Below, piece after piece: positions 55,636-64,000 of a stretch of 64,000 bases of DNA. How positions within the stretch are numbered: the first letter of the stretch is position 1; every line of letters starts with the position of its first letter. Made by a program: the position numbers and the translations under genes. The stretch covers positions 1,667,501-1,731,500 of the forward strand of contig NZ_CP021376.1 in the NCBI RefSeq assembly GCF_002157875.1, written 5' to 3'. A model generated the notes under the pieces. That model was not told the DNA's origin. It ran no database searches and saw nothing but the letters and a program-made list of their open reading frames with translations. The DNA comes from Oceanisphaera avium. Lineage in GTDB: Bacteria; Pseudomonadota; Gammaproteobacteria; Enterobacterales; Aeromonadaceae.

Positions 55636-58359
55636 ATGACCAAATACGGCCTGCGAGCCAGAATACTCGCCTACACCCTGATCCCCACCTTGCTGATTGG
55701 TGTTTTTTTAGCCAGCTACTTCACCGTTAGCCGCTATCAGCAATTGGAAAATGCCTTGATCCGCCAAGGCGTTAATGTGATTGAGCCCATGGCGCTTGCC
55801 AGTGAGCTACCACTGAGTAATCGCAATCGGGAAGCGCTTAATCGCTTGTTAAGCAATATCCACCGCAATAATAGCCCCTTAATTAGCGCTATTGCCTTAT
55901 TTGACGATCAAGGAAAATTGCTGGTCACCTCTAATTATCATAAAGATTTTAATGTGCTGAGCTTAAAGGATGGCGAGTCCATTCCCTTATCAACCACAGT
56001 GGAAACGCGAGAGGGTGACATAGTGTTGCGCACGCCAGTCTTAAGCGATGCCATTAAGTCAGAGGCTATCTGGGAAGATGTCGCGGCTAAGCCTCTTGGC
56101 TATATCTCCATGCAGCTCACCAACGACTCCGCCATGCTAGTGCACTATAAAGAAACCTTTATGGCTGGGTTAATTGTGTTACTGGGCGTGTTGTTAAGTA
56201 CCCTTTTTGGCCTGCGCTTAATTAAGGGCGTTTCGCAACCTATTACTGATATGATCACCGCTATTTATAAAATACGCGAGGGGCGACTTGATACTCGGGT
56301 GCACGGTGAGTTTACCGGTGAAATGCACATGCTTAAAAATGGCATTAATGCCATGGCCAAATCCCTTGCCGAATATCATGAAGAAATGCAGCAAAATATT
56401 GACCAAGCGACCTCTGACTTGCGAGAGACGCTAGAGCAAATTGAAATTCAAAATATTGAGTTAGATATGGCTAAAAAACGCGCCCAAGAAGCAGCGCGCG
56501 TTAAAACAGAATTTTTAGCCAACATGTCTCATGAACTACGCACACCACTGAATGGCGTCATTGGCTTTGCCCGCCAGCTGCAAAAAACCCGCCTCAGCAC
56601 TAATCAACTGGATTACCTCACCACCATAGAGAAGTCGGCGCAAAATTTACTGAGCATTATTAATGACATTCTTGACTTCTCTAAGTTAGAAGCGGGCAAG
56701 CTGACTATGGAGCACATTCCGTTTTCATTGCGCGATACGCTCCAAGAGGTGATGACACTATTAGCGCCAAGCGCCCACGACAAAGGCCTAGAGCTATCAA
56801 TGCGCGTGGACGCGGCGGTACAAGATAGTTTAATGGGCGATGCGCTGCGCTTGCAGCAGGTACTCACTAACCTTGTGGGCAACGCCATTAAATTTACCGA
56901 ACAAGGCAACGTAGATGTACGAGTCGATGTCAGTCCTGCCAGTTTACCTGAGCGGGCGGCGCTGTGTATCCACGTTAAAGACACCGGCATTGGTATTACC
57001 GATCAGCAGCGTCGCCAGTTGTTTCAAGCATTTAACCAAGCCGACTCCAGCATTTCACGCCGCTATGGCGGTACTGGCTTAGGATTAGTGATCACACAAA
57101 AATTGGTACAGCAAATGGCGGGGCGCATTAGGCTGCACTCGGAGCCTGGTGTCGGCTCGGTATTTAGTTTTACCTTAGAGCTAGACCAAGCCAGAGTGCC
57201 GTTAGCCGAGCCACTGCCATTGGCTGAGCTCAGTCAAAAAAGTGTCTTTTATCAAGAGGCCGATGAATTTAGCTACCGCGCAACTCAAGCCCTATTACGT
57301 GAATGGGGCGTCACCTTAGTAAATGAGTCGAGCTTAAGTAGTTGCCTAGATTATGTATTACTGGGCTTTAGCCCTCATGCCCTACCCAGTGAAATTGAGC
57401 AAAGCATTTCTCAATTTAAGCAACAAGGCCATAAGGTTGTGGTGTTACTTAGCTCCACTGACCCTCTATTAGCTGAGGCGCTCATTAACAGTGGCGCTGA
57501 GCTTTGTTTAACAAAACCCGTGCATTATCAAAAGCTCGCTCACGCGCTGACGCAACCTAATGTACTGTCTTTACCTTATTTATTACCTGCTACCCAAGTG
57601 GCATTACCCAGCTTAGCGGCCACTCAAAAACAAACGATGCGAGTGTTAGCCGTCGATGATAATCCCGCCAACTTAAAACTCATTAGTGCGCTATTAAGTG
57701 AGCAAGTAAGCCAAGTAGATACCTGCTCTAATGGCCAAGAAGCCCTTAATTTAGCTACCGTTAATCATTATGATGTCATTTTTATGGATATTCAGATGCC
57801 GCTGCTTGATGGCATTCAAGCAACTCAAGAAATCCGTAAAAGTAGCGGCCCCAATCGCCATACTCCCATTATTGCCGTGACCGCTCATGCCATCGCGGGC
57901 GAGAGAGAGCGCTTAATGCGCCAAGGAATAGACGACTACTTAGCAAAACCACTAGATGAGCGCATGCTGGCCGAGCTTATTCGCCGCTTTGCCCGCCCTG
58001 TGACCACACCTGACGCTAGCCATAGCCAAATAAACTGGCCACTGGCCCTTAGCCGTGCGGGTAATAAAGAACACCTTGCTAAAGAGATGTTGCGCTTATT
58101 ACTTGAAACCATAGATGAATGCGAGCCTTTACTTAATAAAGCGGTAAACAGTGAGCTAGAGAGCCAAACACTCCATAGCGCTATTCATAAGCTCCATGGG
58201 GGCAGTGTTTACTGTGGTGTGCCTCAGCTACAGGCATTATTAGCACAACTTGAACAAGCACTGCTTGCCAAGCAGCCAGTCAGTGCTATAGAGCCGGAGT
58301 TACTGGAATTACTGGAGCGCTTTGCCCAAATTCGCCACCAAGCTAAGCACTATGTATAA
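55636..58359 (+). CDS. barA: Hybrid sensor histidine kinase BarA
   Basis: BarA phosphorylates UvrY/GacA and through CsrB-type RNAs controls CsrA, linking metabolism, motility and biofilm. Domains in order in 907 residues: N-terminal membrane helix (about 9-31), periplasmic sensor, second helix (about 175-195), HAMP, HisKA with His in FLANMSHELRTPLNGVIGF (near 300), HATPase (NLVGNAIKF, DTGIGI, GTGLGL), receiver (DDNPAN, IFMDIQMPLLDG), and a C-terminal HPt (AIHKLHGGSVYCG). Divergent from rlmD. Confidence 0.95.
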   Translation: MTKYGLRARILAYTLIPTLLIGVFLASYFTVSRYQQLENALIRQGVNVIEPMALASELPLSNRNREALNRLLSNIHRNNSPLISAIALFDDQGKLLVTSNYHKDFNVLSLKDGESIPLSTTVETREGDIVLRTPVLSDAIKSEAIWEDVAAKPLGYISMQLTNDSAMLVHYKETFMAGLIVLLGVLLSTLFGLRLIKGVSQPITDMITAIYKIREGRLDTRVHGEFTGEMHMLKNGINAMAKSLAEYHEEMQQNIDQATSDLRETLEQIEIQNIELDMAKKRAQEAARVKTEFLANMSHELRTPLNGVIGFARQLQKTRLSTNQLDYLTTIEKSAQNLLSIINDILDFSKLEAGKLTMEHIPFSLRDTLQEVMTLLAPSAHDKGLELSMRVDAAVQDSLMGDALRLQQVLTNLVGNAIKFTEQGNVDVRVDVSPASLPERAALCIHVKDTGIGITDQQRRQLFQAFNQADSSISRRYGGTGLGLVITQKLVQQMAGRIRLHSEPGVGSVFSFTLELDQARVPLAEPLPLAELSQKSVFYQEADEFSYRATQALLREWGVTLVNESSLSSCLDYVLLGFSPHALPSEIEQSISQFKQQGHKVVVLLSSTDPLLAEALINSGAELCLTKPVHYQKLAHALTQPNVLSLPYLLPATQVALPSLAATQKQTMRVLAVDDNPANLKLISALLSEQVSQVDTCSNGQEALNLATVNHYDVIFMDIQMPLLDGIQATQEIRKSSGPNRHTPIIAVTAHAIAGERERLMRQGIDDYLAKPLDERMLAELIRRFARPVTTPDASHSQINWPLALSRAGNKEHLAKEMLRLLLETIDECEPLLNKAVNSELESQTLHSAIHKLHGGSVYCGVPQLQALLAQLEQALLAKQPVSAIEPELLELLERFAQIRHQAKHYV

Positions 58360-58366
58360 CGGCTAG

Positions 58367-58387
58367 GAGTAGTGAGTAGTGAGTAGT
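58367..58387. repeat. Three tandem GAGTAGT heptamers
   Basis: Exact GAGTAGT x3, just after barA and before the hairpin at 58400. A short variable-number-type repeat in non-coding sequence. Confidence 0.85.
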
Positions 58388-58399
58388 CTAGGAATTAGA

Positions 58400-58420
58400 G
58401 ACTCGGAGCTGGTCCGAGTC
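58400..58420. repeat. Hairpin between barA and pdxJ
   Basis: 8-bp perfect stem GACTCGGA / TCCGAGTC with a GCTGG loop between the convergent genes. No T run follows, so it is a weak terminator candidate. Confidence 0.7.
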
Positions 58421-58428
58421 TGGAGTGA

Positions 58429-59166
58429 TTAAATGCCTTGTCGGGCATCTTGCATAAGACGCTTCATATCGCGGATGGCTTTTTCTAATCCCTCAAAGGC
58501 GGCGCGCGCAATAATGGCATGCCCAATATTAAGCTCATGCATCTCAGGAATAGCCGCTATGGGTTTTACATTATGATAATGCAAGCCATGTCCTGCGTTC
58601 ACCTTAAGGCCAGCATCACTGGCGTAGGCTGCACTGGCCGCAATGCGCTTTAGCTCCGCACCTTGCTCTGCTTCATTTTGCGCATTAGCATAATGGCCGG
58701 TATGAATTTCGATATAAGGGGCGCCGGTAGCTAGAGCGGCATCAATTTGCTGGCGCTCTGCATCAATAAATAACGACACTTTGATCCCAGCTTCGCTTAA
58801 ACGACGTACGGCAGCCGTTATTTTTTCTAGTTGCCCTGCCACATCTAAGCCGCCTTCAGTGGTCACCTCTTCGCGTTTCTCTGGTACTAAACAGACATAA
58901 GTGGGCTTGACTCGACAGGCGATATCTAACATTTCATCGGTCACCGCCATTTCTAAATTCATGCGTGTTTGAATGGTTTCATTTAGTATCTCTATATCCC
59001 GGTCCACAATATGGCGGCGGTCTTCACGTAAATGCACAGTAATGCCATCGGCACCCGCCAGCTCAGCAAGGGTTGCCGCATACACAGGATCCGGATAGTT
59101 AGTGCCTCGCGCATTACGCAAGGTAGCAATGTGATCGATATTAACGCCTAAAAATAATTCACTCAC
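58429..59166 (-). CDS. pdxJ: Pyridoxine 5'-phosphate synthase PdxJ
   Basis: PdxJ condenses 1-deoxy-D-xylulose-5-phosphate with 3-amino-2-oxopropyl phosphate in vitamin B6 synthesis. The GTG at 59166 ([21 protein letters not shown]) preceded by GAGG gives 245 residues; longer starts add unconserved residues and run into recO. Motifs [23 protein letters not shown] and [10 protein letters not shown] are visible. It overlaps the end of recO by 8 bp at the end of the lepA-lepB-rnc-era-recO-pdxJ operon. Confidence 0.95.
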   Translation of the reverse strand: MSELFLGVNIDHIATLRNARGTNYPDPVYAATLAELAGADGITVHLREDRRHIVDRDIEILNETIQTRMNLEMAVTDEMLDIACRVKPTYVCLVPEKREEVTTEGGLDVAGQLEKITAAVRRLSEAGIKVSLFIDAERQQIDAALATGAPYIEIHTGHYANAQNEAEQGAELKRIAASAAYASDAGLKVNAGHGLHYHNVKPIAAIPEMHELNIGHAIIARAAFEGLEKAIRDMKRLMQDARQGI

Positions 59167-59869
59167 TGCGACTTCCTCTCTTTCCTTTGATAAAGAGCGC
59201 ACGACTGCGCAAAGGCCGCCCCCCTAAATAAGGAGCCAAAGCTTGACGACTAAACTGTTTTGCAGCTAACAAGATATCACTGGAACTTAAATCTAGCTCG
59301 GCGAGAGCCAGCAGATGCTCACCTAAATAAGCGCCGCTTTGGTAGCGCTCAACCCGACTAAACCCTGCTTCTGCTTGATACTGATACCAAGCTTTGGCAA
59401 CAACGCCTTCGCCGGTGTGGGCATCAACAGCAAAATCTACGCCATAGCCTAAAACATTCAGCATATAAAACTCAAAATGGCGCAAACAAGGCTCAAGGGC
59501 CTCACCGGCGGCCAATTTGTGTAAGGTGGTTTGATAAGCCTCAAACACCTCATCAAACGGGGTGTGGGCCTCTAATAGGTAATAAATAAGCTCATTAAGA
59601 TACAGGCCACTGTATAACGCCGTGCGGGTAAGGCGAATCGCCGGCGCCGTGGCTTCTGCTTTAAATAAAGTTTTAAGCTCACCTTTACCACCAAAGGTGA
59701 GACTTAGAGGCACAAAGGGCTGTAATAGCCCTTTTAGGGGAGAGCGTGGCTGGCGGCTGCCTTTAGCAATTAAGCTTTGACGGCCTTGTTCTTGGGTGAA
59801 CACCTCCACCAGCTGGCTGGTTTCACGATAGGGGCGGCTATGAATAACAAAGGCGGCATGGCCTTTCAT
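59159..59869 (-). CDS. recO: DNA repair protein RecO
   Basis: RecO loads RecA with RecR onto SSB-coated DNA. The 236-residue protein (E. coli 242) has the N-terminal OB fold ([33 protein letters not shown]) and the helical domain; gammaproteobacterial RecO usually lacks the zinc-finger cysteines, as here. It overlaps both era and pdxJ. Confidence 0.95.
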   Translation of the reverse strand: MKGHAAFVIHSRPYRETSQLVEVFTQEQGRQSLIAKGSRQPRSPLKGLLQPFVPLSLTFGGKGELKTLFKAEATAPAIRLTRTALYSGLYLNELIYYLLEAHTPFDEVFEAYQTTLHKLAAGEALEPCLRHFEFYMLNVLGYGVDFAVDAHTGEGVVAKAWYQYQAEAGFSRVERYQSGAYLGEHLLALAELDLSSSDILLAAKQFSRQALAPYLGGRPLRSRALFIKGKRGSRSE

Positions 59870-60773
59870 TAATCTTCACCATACCCCAAGCTACGCAAAG
59901 CACGTTCATCATCGGCCCAGCCCGACTTCACTTTCACCCACAGCTCAAGAAATACTTTTTGCTCAAGTAAATTTTCTAAGTCTAACCGGGCTTCGGTGCC
60001 AATCACTTTGAGTTTTTCGCCCTTATTACCAATCACCATGCGTTTTTGACCACTGCGCTCTACTAAGATCAGGCCATTAATACACACCACGCCCTTATCA
60101 TTTACTTCATAGCGCTCAATCTCTACCGTCACTGAGTAAGGTAATTCCTCCCCATAAAGCGCATAATTTTTTCACGAATAATTTCTGCAGCCATAAAGCG
60201 CGACGAGCGATCCGTGATGTAATCTTCTGGAAAATGATGAGGCGAGGGCTTTAAGCGCTGGCGCGCCAGTTTCGCGATAGTGTCGACATTGGTGCCCTTT
60301 TCCGCCGACAACGGCACTATATCAGCAAAGTCCATTAGGCTAGATAACCACTGCATATGCGGCAACAGCTCTTCTTTGGTTTCCACATTATCAATTTTAT
60401 TGATTGCCAATACCACAGGGCACGTTAACCGGCGTAACTTATTGAGCACCATCTCATCATCAGGCGTCCACTTTGTGCCCTCTACCATAAAGATCGCCAT
60501 TTCCACATCGCCTAATGAGCTAGAGGCGGCGCGGTTCATAAGGCGATTAATGGTGCGTTTTTCTTCAATGTGTAAACCTGGCGTATCCACATAGATAGCT
60601 TGATAAGCGCCCTCGGTATCTATGCCCATAATACGGTGGCGAGTCGTTTGCGGCTTACGGGAAGTAATACTGACCTTTTGCCCTAACAGCTGATTAAGCA
60701 AGGTCGACTTACCCACATTAGGGCGCCCCACAATGGCAATAAAGCCACAATATGTTTGTTCTGGTGAGCTCAT
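59869..60773 (-). pseudogene. era: GTPase Era, frameshifted in this sequence
   Basis: Era binds 16S rRNA and is needed for 30S maturation. The frame from 60773 has the GTPase motifs [15 protein letters not shown] and NKID but shifts after REKIMRFMG; the conserved [14 protein letters not shown] and the KH domain continue in another frame to 59869. One missing G at 60150-60153 (GGGG where GGGGG is expected) restores a 301-residue protein, exactly the E. coli length. The stop of the first frame overlaps a GTG of the second. Because era is essential in most bacteria, a sequencing error is the likeliest explanation. Confidence 0.93.
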
Positions 60774-61438
60774 AGCAAGACTTCCAATGCATGTTCGGCC
60801 GCAGATTGTTCGGCCTTACGACGACTAGTACCGATGCCAATCACAGGCTCTGCCATGCCTTCAATTTGGCAGTGCACGGTAAATTTTTGGTTATGGGCTT
60901 CGCCAATGACTTGCTCAACGGTATAAGTGGGCAGCGGTTTGCGCTTACCTTGCAATAATTCTTGCAGACGAGTCTTAGGATCTTTTTGCTCAATACCGGG
61001 CTGGATAGCGTGTAAACGATCTTCATACCAGCCTAATAAGATGCTTTGCATCTGTTCGATATTTGCATCCAGATAGATAGCACCAATAATGGCTTCTACC
61101 GCATCCGCTAAAATAGACTCGCGGCGAAAGCCACCGCTTTTTAGCTCGCCCGGCCCTAAAATTAAATAATCGCCAAGCTCAAACTCCCGCGCCAGCTCTG
61201 CCAAGGTTTTTTCACGCACTAAAGTGGCGCGCATCCTCGACATATCGCCCTCGTTAACCTTAGGAAAGCGATGAAACAGCGCATCGGCAATCACCATGCT
61301 TAATAAGGAGTCACCTAAAAACTCTAACCGCTCATTATGGCGAGCACCCGCACTGCGATGCGTTAAGGCGCGCACCAACATACTTTGATCGATAAAGGTA
61401 TAACCCAGTTTTTTTTCTAAAATGTGCAATTTTTTCAT
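60770..61438 (-). CDS. rnc: Ribonuclease III
   Basis: RNase III cleaves double-stranded RNA in rRNA processing and mRNA decay. The 222-residue protein has the signature [20 protein letters not shown], the second acidic site [10 protein letters not shown] and a C-terminal dsRNA-binding domain ([20 protein letters not shown]). It overlaps lepB and era ends by 1-4 bp. Confidence 0.97.
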   Translation of the reverse strand: MKKLHILEKKLGYTFIDQSMLVRALTHRSAGARHNERLEFLGDSLLSMVIADALFHRFPKVNEGDMSRMRATLVREKTLAELAREFELGDYLILGPGELKSGGFRRESILADAVEAIIGAIYLDANIEQMQSILLGWYEDRLHAIQPGIEQKDPKTRLQELLQGKRKPLPTYTVEQVIGEAHNQKFTVHCQIEGMAEPVIGIGTSRRKAEQSAAEHALEVLL

Positions 61439-62352
61439 TAATGAATAGCGCCTATGCGGCTAAAGCGGACATTACTGGGCACCCATGTTGGCAACCAGCT
61501 GTCGGCGTTGCGTTCAAATTCAAAGCTAATCCAGATAGCAACCGCTTTACCTACTAAGTTCTCTTGTGGCACAAAGCCCCAAAAGCGACTGTCGGTGCTG
61601 TTGTCTCTGTTATCACCCATAGTAAAATAATGTCCAGCAGGCACTACCCATTCATTTTGCGCGGTATTAGGTTGGCCATAATATAACTGGATAGGATCGG
61701 GGCGTTGGGGGTTTTTTAATATATCGTGCCCACGTTCTGTTAACGCTTCTGAAAAACGCTCAAGCGCCACCCCTGATTGAGAAAACTCCCCTACTTCACC
61801 TGCGCTTAAGGCCACAGGTGCAAAATCAGGACAGTCATCGCCCGCACAAGCAGGTTTAATAAACAGTTGTTTGTCTTGATAAACGATGCGATCCCCAGGC
61901 AGGCCAATCACCCGTTTAATATAATCAATACGGGTATCTTCAGGGTATTTAAATACCACTACATCGCCGCGTTTAGGCTCACCGGTTGGGATCAAAGTGG
62001 TATTACTGATGGGCTCTTTTAAGCCATAAGCAAATTTTTCCACCAAGATAAAATCACCCACCAATAAGGTCGGCATCATAGATCCTGAAGGAATTTGAAA
62101 CGGCTCATAAATAAAAGAGCGCAACACTAACACCGCCGCAATCACGGGAAAGATAGAACGCGCTTGCTCCACCCAACCCGGGACACGGGCGACTCGCGCC
62201 AACACGGCTTCGTTCACTTGATTACCGTGTGCGGCTTGAGTTTTAGCAATTGTACGCGCCCGCTCTGGACCCCAGCGCCATTTATCTAGCGCCCAAATAA
62301 TGCCGGTCACCAAGGTGACCAGCACTAAGATCAAGGCAAAATTACTCGCCAT
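61438..62352 (-). CDS. lepB: Signal peptidase I (LepB)
   Basis: LepB removes signal peptides from exported proteins. The 304-residue protein has one or two N-terminal membrane segments, the catalytic Ser in [15 protein letters not shown] and Lys in [13 protein letters not shown], and the [15 protein letters not shown] box. It is 3 bp downstream of lepA. Confidence 0.96.
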   Translation of the reverse strand: MASNFALILVLVTLVTGIIWALDKWRWGPERARTIAKTQAAHGNQVNEAVLARVARVPGWVEQARSIFPVIAAVLVLRSFIYEPFQIPSGSMMPTLLVGDFILVEKFAYGLKEPISNTTLIPTGEPKRGDVVVFKYPEDTRIDYIKRVIGLPGDRIVYQDKQLFIKPACAGDDCPDFAPVALSAGEVGEFSQSGVALERFSEALTERGHDILKNPQRPDPIQLYYGQPNTAQNEWVVPAGHYFTMGDNRDNSTDSRFWGFVPQENLVGKAVAIWISFEFERNADSWLPTWVPSNVRFSRIGAIH

Positions 62353-62355
62353 AAC

Positions 62356-64000
62356 TTACTTGTCCTTTCCGACATGTAGAATTGCTAAGAAGGCATCTTG
62401 AGGAATATCGACCCGGCCCAATGACTTCATGCGCTTTTTACCTTCTTTTTGCTTAGAAAGTAGCTTTTTCTTACGACTCACGTCGCCACCATAACACTTA
62501 GCGGTAACGTCTTTACGTAAGGCTTTTACAGTGCTGCGTGAGATAATTTGGCTACCAATTGAGGCTTGAATAGCAATATCAAACATTTGGCGCGGGATCA
62601 GCTCGCGCATTTTATCAACCAATAACCGGCCACGATACACAGCGTTCGCTTTATGGGTGATCACTGCTAGAGCATCGACGCGATCCCCATTAATCATAAT
62701 ATCTAAGCGCACCATGTCAGCCGTTTCAAAGCGACTAAAACCATAATCTAGCGAGGCATAGCCGCGGCTGCAAGATTTTAAGCGATCAAAGAAGTCTAAC
62801 ACCACTTCCGCCATCGGAATATCATAGGTAAGTGCCACTTGGTTACCGTGATAAACCATATTCTTTTGCACGCCGCGCTTTTCAATACACAGCGTAATCA
62901 CGTTGCCTAAGTATTCTTGCGGTACCAGTATATGACACTCAGAGATAGGCTCGCGCAGCTCTTCAATTTCATTTAAAGCCGGTAAGTTAGAGGGGCTAGA
63001 AACATAGATAATATTGCCATCGGTTTTTACCACCTCATACACGACCGTAGGTGCTGTGGTAATTAAGTCCAAGTCATATTCACGCTCTAAGCGCTCTTGG
63101 ATAATTTCCATGTGCAATAAGCCAAGGAAACCACAGCGAAACCCAAAGCCTAGGGCATTAGACGTTTCTGGCTCATAGAATAAAGAGGCATCGTTTAGCG
63201 ATAATTTATCTAGGGCATCACGAAAGGTCTCATAATCATCGGCAGAGATAGGGAATAAACCCGCATACACTTGTGGCTTCACTTTTTGAAAACCAGGTAA
63301 GGCCAGCTCAGCACCATGTTTGGCATGGGTGAGTGTATCGCCTACCGGCGCGCCATGAATTTCTTTAATGCCGCACACTACCCAGCCTACTTCACCACAG
63401 CCTAAGCCGTCGGTGTCGGTTTGTTTAGGTGTAAAAATACCAATGCGATCCACGCCCCAGACTTGCCCGGTGGTCATCACTTTGATTTTATCGTTTTTCT
63501 TAAGCTGGCCATGTTTAATACGCACCAAAGACACCACGCCTAAGTAGGGGTCAAACCAAGAGTCGATAATCAAGGCTTGTAGCGGCGCCTCAGGATCGCC
63601 CTCGGGCGCTGGAATTTGACTAACAATGCGCTCTAGTACTTCATTCATACCGACGCCAGTTTTAGCTGAGCAGCGCACGGCGTCCATGGCGACAATACCA
63701 ACAATATCTTCTATTTCGGCTGCTACGCGCTCAGGTTCGGCCTGAGGTAAGTCGATTTTGTTTAAAATCGGCACCACTTCTAGATCCATATCTAGCGCGG
63801 TATAGCAGTTGGCCAAAGTCTGTGCCTCAACACCCTGACCTGCGTCTACTACCAGCAAGGCGCCTTCACAAGCGGCCAAAGAGCGGGACACCTCATAGGA
63901 AAAGTCCACGTGTCCTGGGGTATCAATAAAGTTCAGCTGATAGGTTTCGCCGTCGTCGGCCTGGTAGTTCAGGGTCACACTTTGCGCTTTAATGGTAATG
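62356..64000 (-). CDS. lepA: Elongation factor 4 (LepA), N-terminus outside window
   Basis: LepA/EF4 is a translational GTPase that remodels ribosomes. About 547 of roughly 599 residues are visible, running from [12 protein letters not shown] through [18 protein letters not shown], and the LepA-specific C-terminal domain ([32 protein letters not shown]). Roughly 50 N-terminal residues with the P-loop lie beyond position 64000. It heads the lepA-lepB-rnc-era-recO-pdxJ operon. Confidence 0.97.
   Translation of the reverse strand, partial: ITIKAQSVTLNYQADDGETYQLNFIDTPGHVDFSYEVSRSLAACEGALLVVDAGQGVEAQTLANCYTALDMDLEVVPILNKIDLPQAEPERVAAEIEDIVGIVAMDAVRCSAKTGVGMNEVLERIVSQIPAPEGDPEAPLQALIIDSWFDPYLGVVSLVRIKHGQLKKNDKIKVMTTGQVWGVDRIGIFTPKQTDTDGLGCGEVGWVVCGIKEIHGAPVGDTLTHAKHGAELALPGFQKVKPQVYAGLFPISADDYETFRDALDKLSLNDASLFYEPETSNALGFGFRCGFLGLLHMEIIQERLEREYDLDLITTAPTVVYEVVKTDGNIIYVSSPSNLPALNEIEELREPISECHILVPQEYLGNVITLCIEKRGVQKNMVYHGNQVALTYDIPMAEVVLDFFDRLKSCSRGYASLDYGFSRFETADMVRLDIMINGDRVDALAVITHKANAVYRGRLLVDKMRELIPRQMFDIAIQASIGSQIISRSTVKALRKDVTAKCYGGDVSRKKKLLSKQKEGKKRMKSLGRVDIPQDAFLAILHVGKDK

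Overview
This window is a conserved, housekeeping-rich stretch of a gammaproteobacterial chromosome. Gene content and order (rluD-pgeF-clpB opposite bamD; rpsF-rpsR-rplI; ileS-lspA-fkpB-ispH; rppH/mutH; rpsP-rimM-trmD-rplS; lepA-lepB-rnc-era-recO-pdxJ; rlmD-relA-mazG opposite barA) together with MotX, NhaA/NhaR and a minor-pilin set point to a marine or brackish Aeromonadales organism, most like Oceanisphaera, Oceanimonas or Zobellella. That placement is inference from gene content. I see no prophage, insertion sequence, CRISPR array, tRNA or rRNA.

Layout. 1-5044: clpB (cut by the left edge, with a near-consensus sigma-32 promoter), pgeF, rluD, and divergent bamD. 5108-12807: a helical-backbone metal receptor-like protein, a DUF5522 protein, gshA, an M16 peptidase, a quinone-oxidoreductase-like enzyme, a 55-residue membrane protein and fpr. 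12901-19006: rpsF-rpsR-rplI without priB, a DMT transporter, rlmB, rnr and luxS. 19258-24669: glnB-nadE, then a minor-pilin operon with a divergent pilE. 24762-32578: ispH, fkpB, lspA, ileS, ribF, murJ and rpsT. 32704-37122: an ArsR regulator, nhaR, nhaA, thyA and lgt. 37247-42359: ptsP, a frameshifted hexose-6-phosphate mutarotase, rppH, a 644-bp DnaA-box region and mutH. 42413-49570: an MFS transporter, rplS-trmD-rimM-rpsP, ffh, ypjD and corB. 49639-64000: nsrR, motX (frameshifted), mazG, relA, rlmD, barA, pdxJ, recO, era (frameshifted), rnc, lepB and lepA (cut by the right edge).

Most notable observations. (i) The nhaA 5' leader folds into five consecutive hairpins; the loop of one is perfectly complementary over 8 nt to an arm of another, and an anti-Shine-Dalgarno segment is present. 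This is the architecture of an RNA switch, possibly a Li+/Na+ class. (ii) The rppH-mutH spacer has three perfect DnaA boxes plus weaker ones, a perfect IHF consensus and five clustered GATCs, and is best read as a DARS2-type DnaA-reactivating locus. (iii) NadE has Gly where the glutaminase nucleophile Cys is expected. (iv) Three genes (mutarotase, motX, era) are each broken by loss of one G from a G run. Because era is essential in most bacteria, consensus sequencing errors are likelier than true pseudogenes. (v) The minor-pilin operon has an unusually long PilX-like protein and no pilY1.
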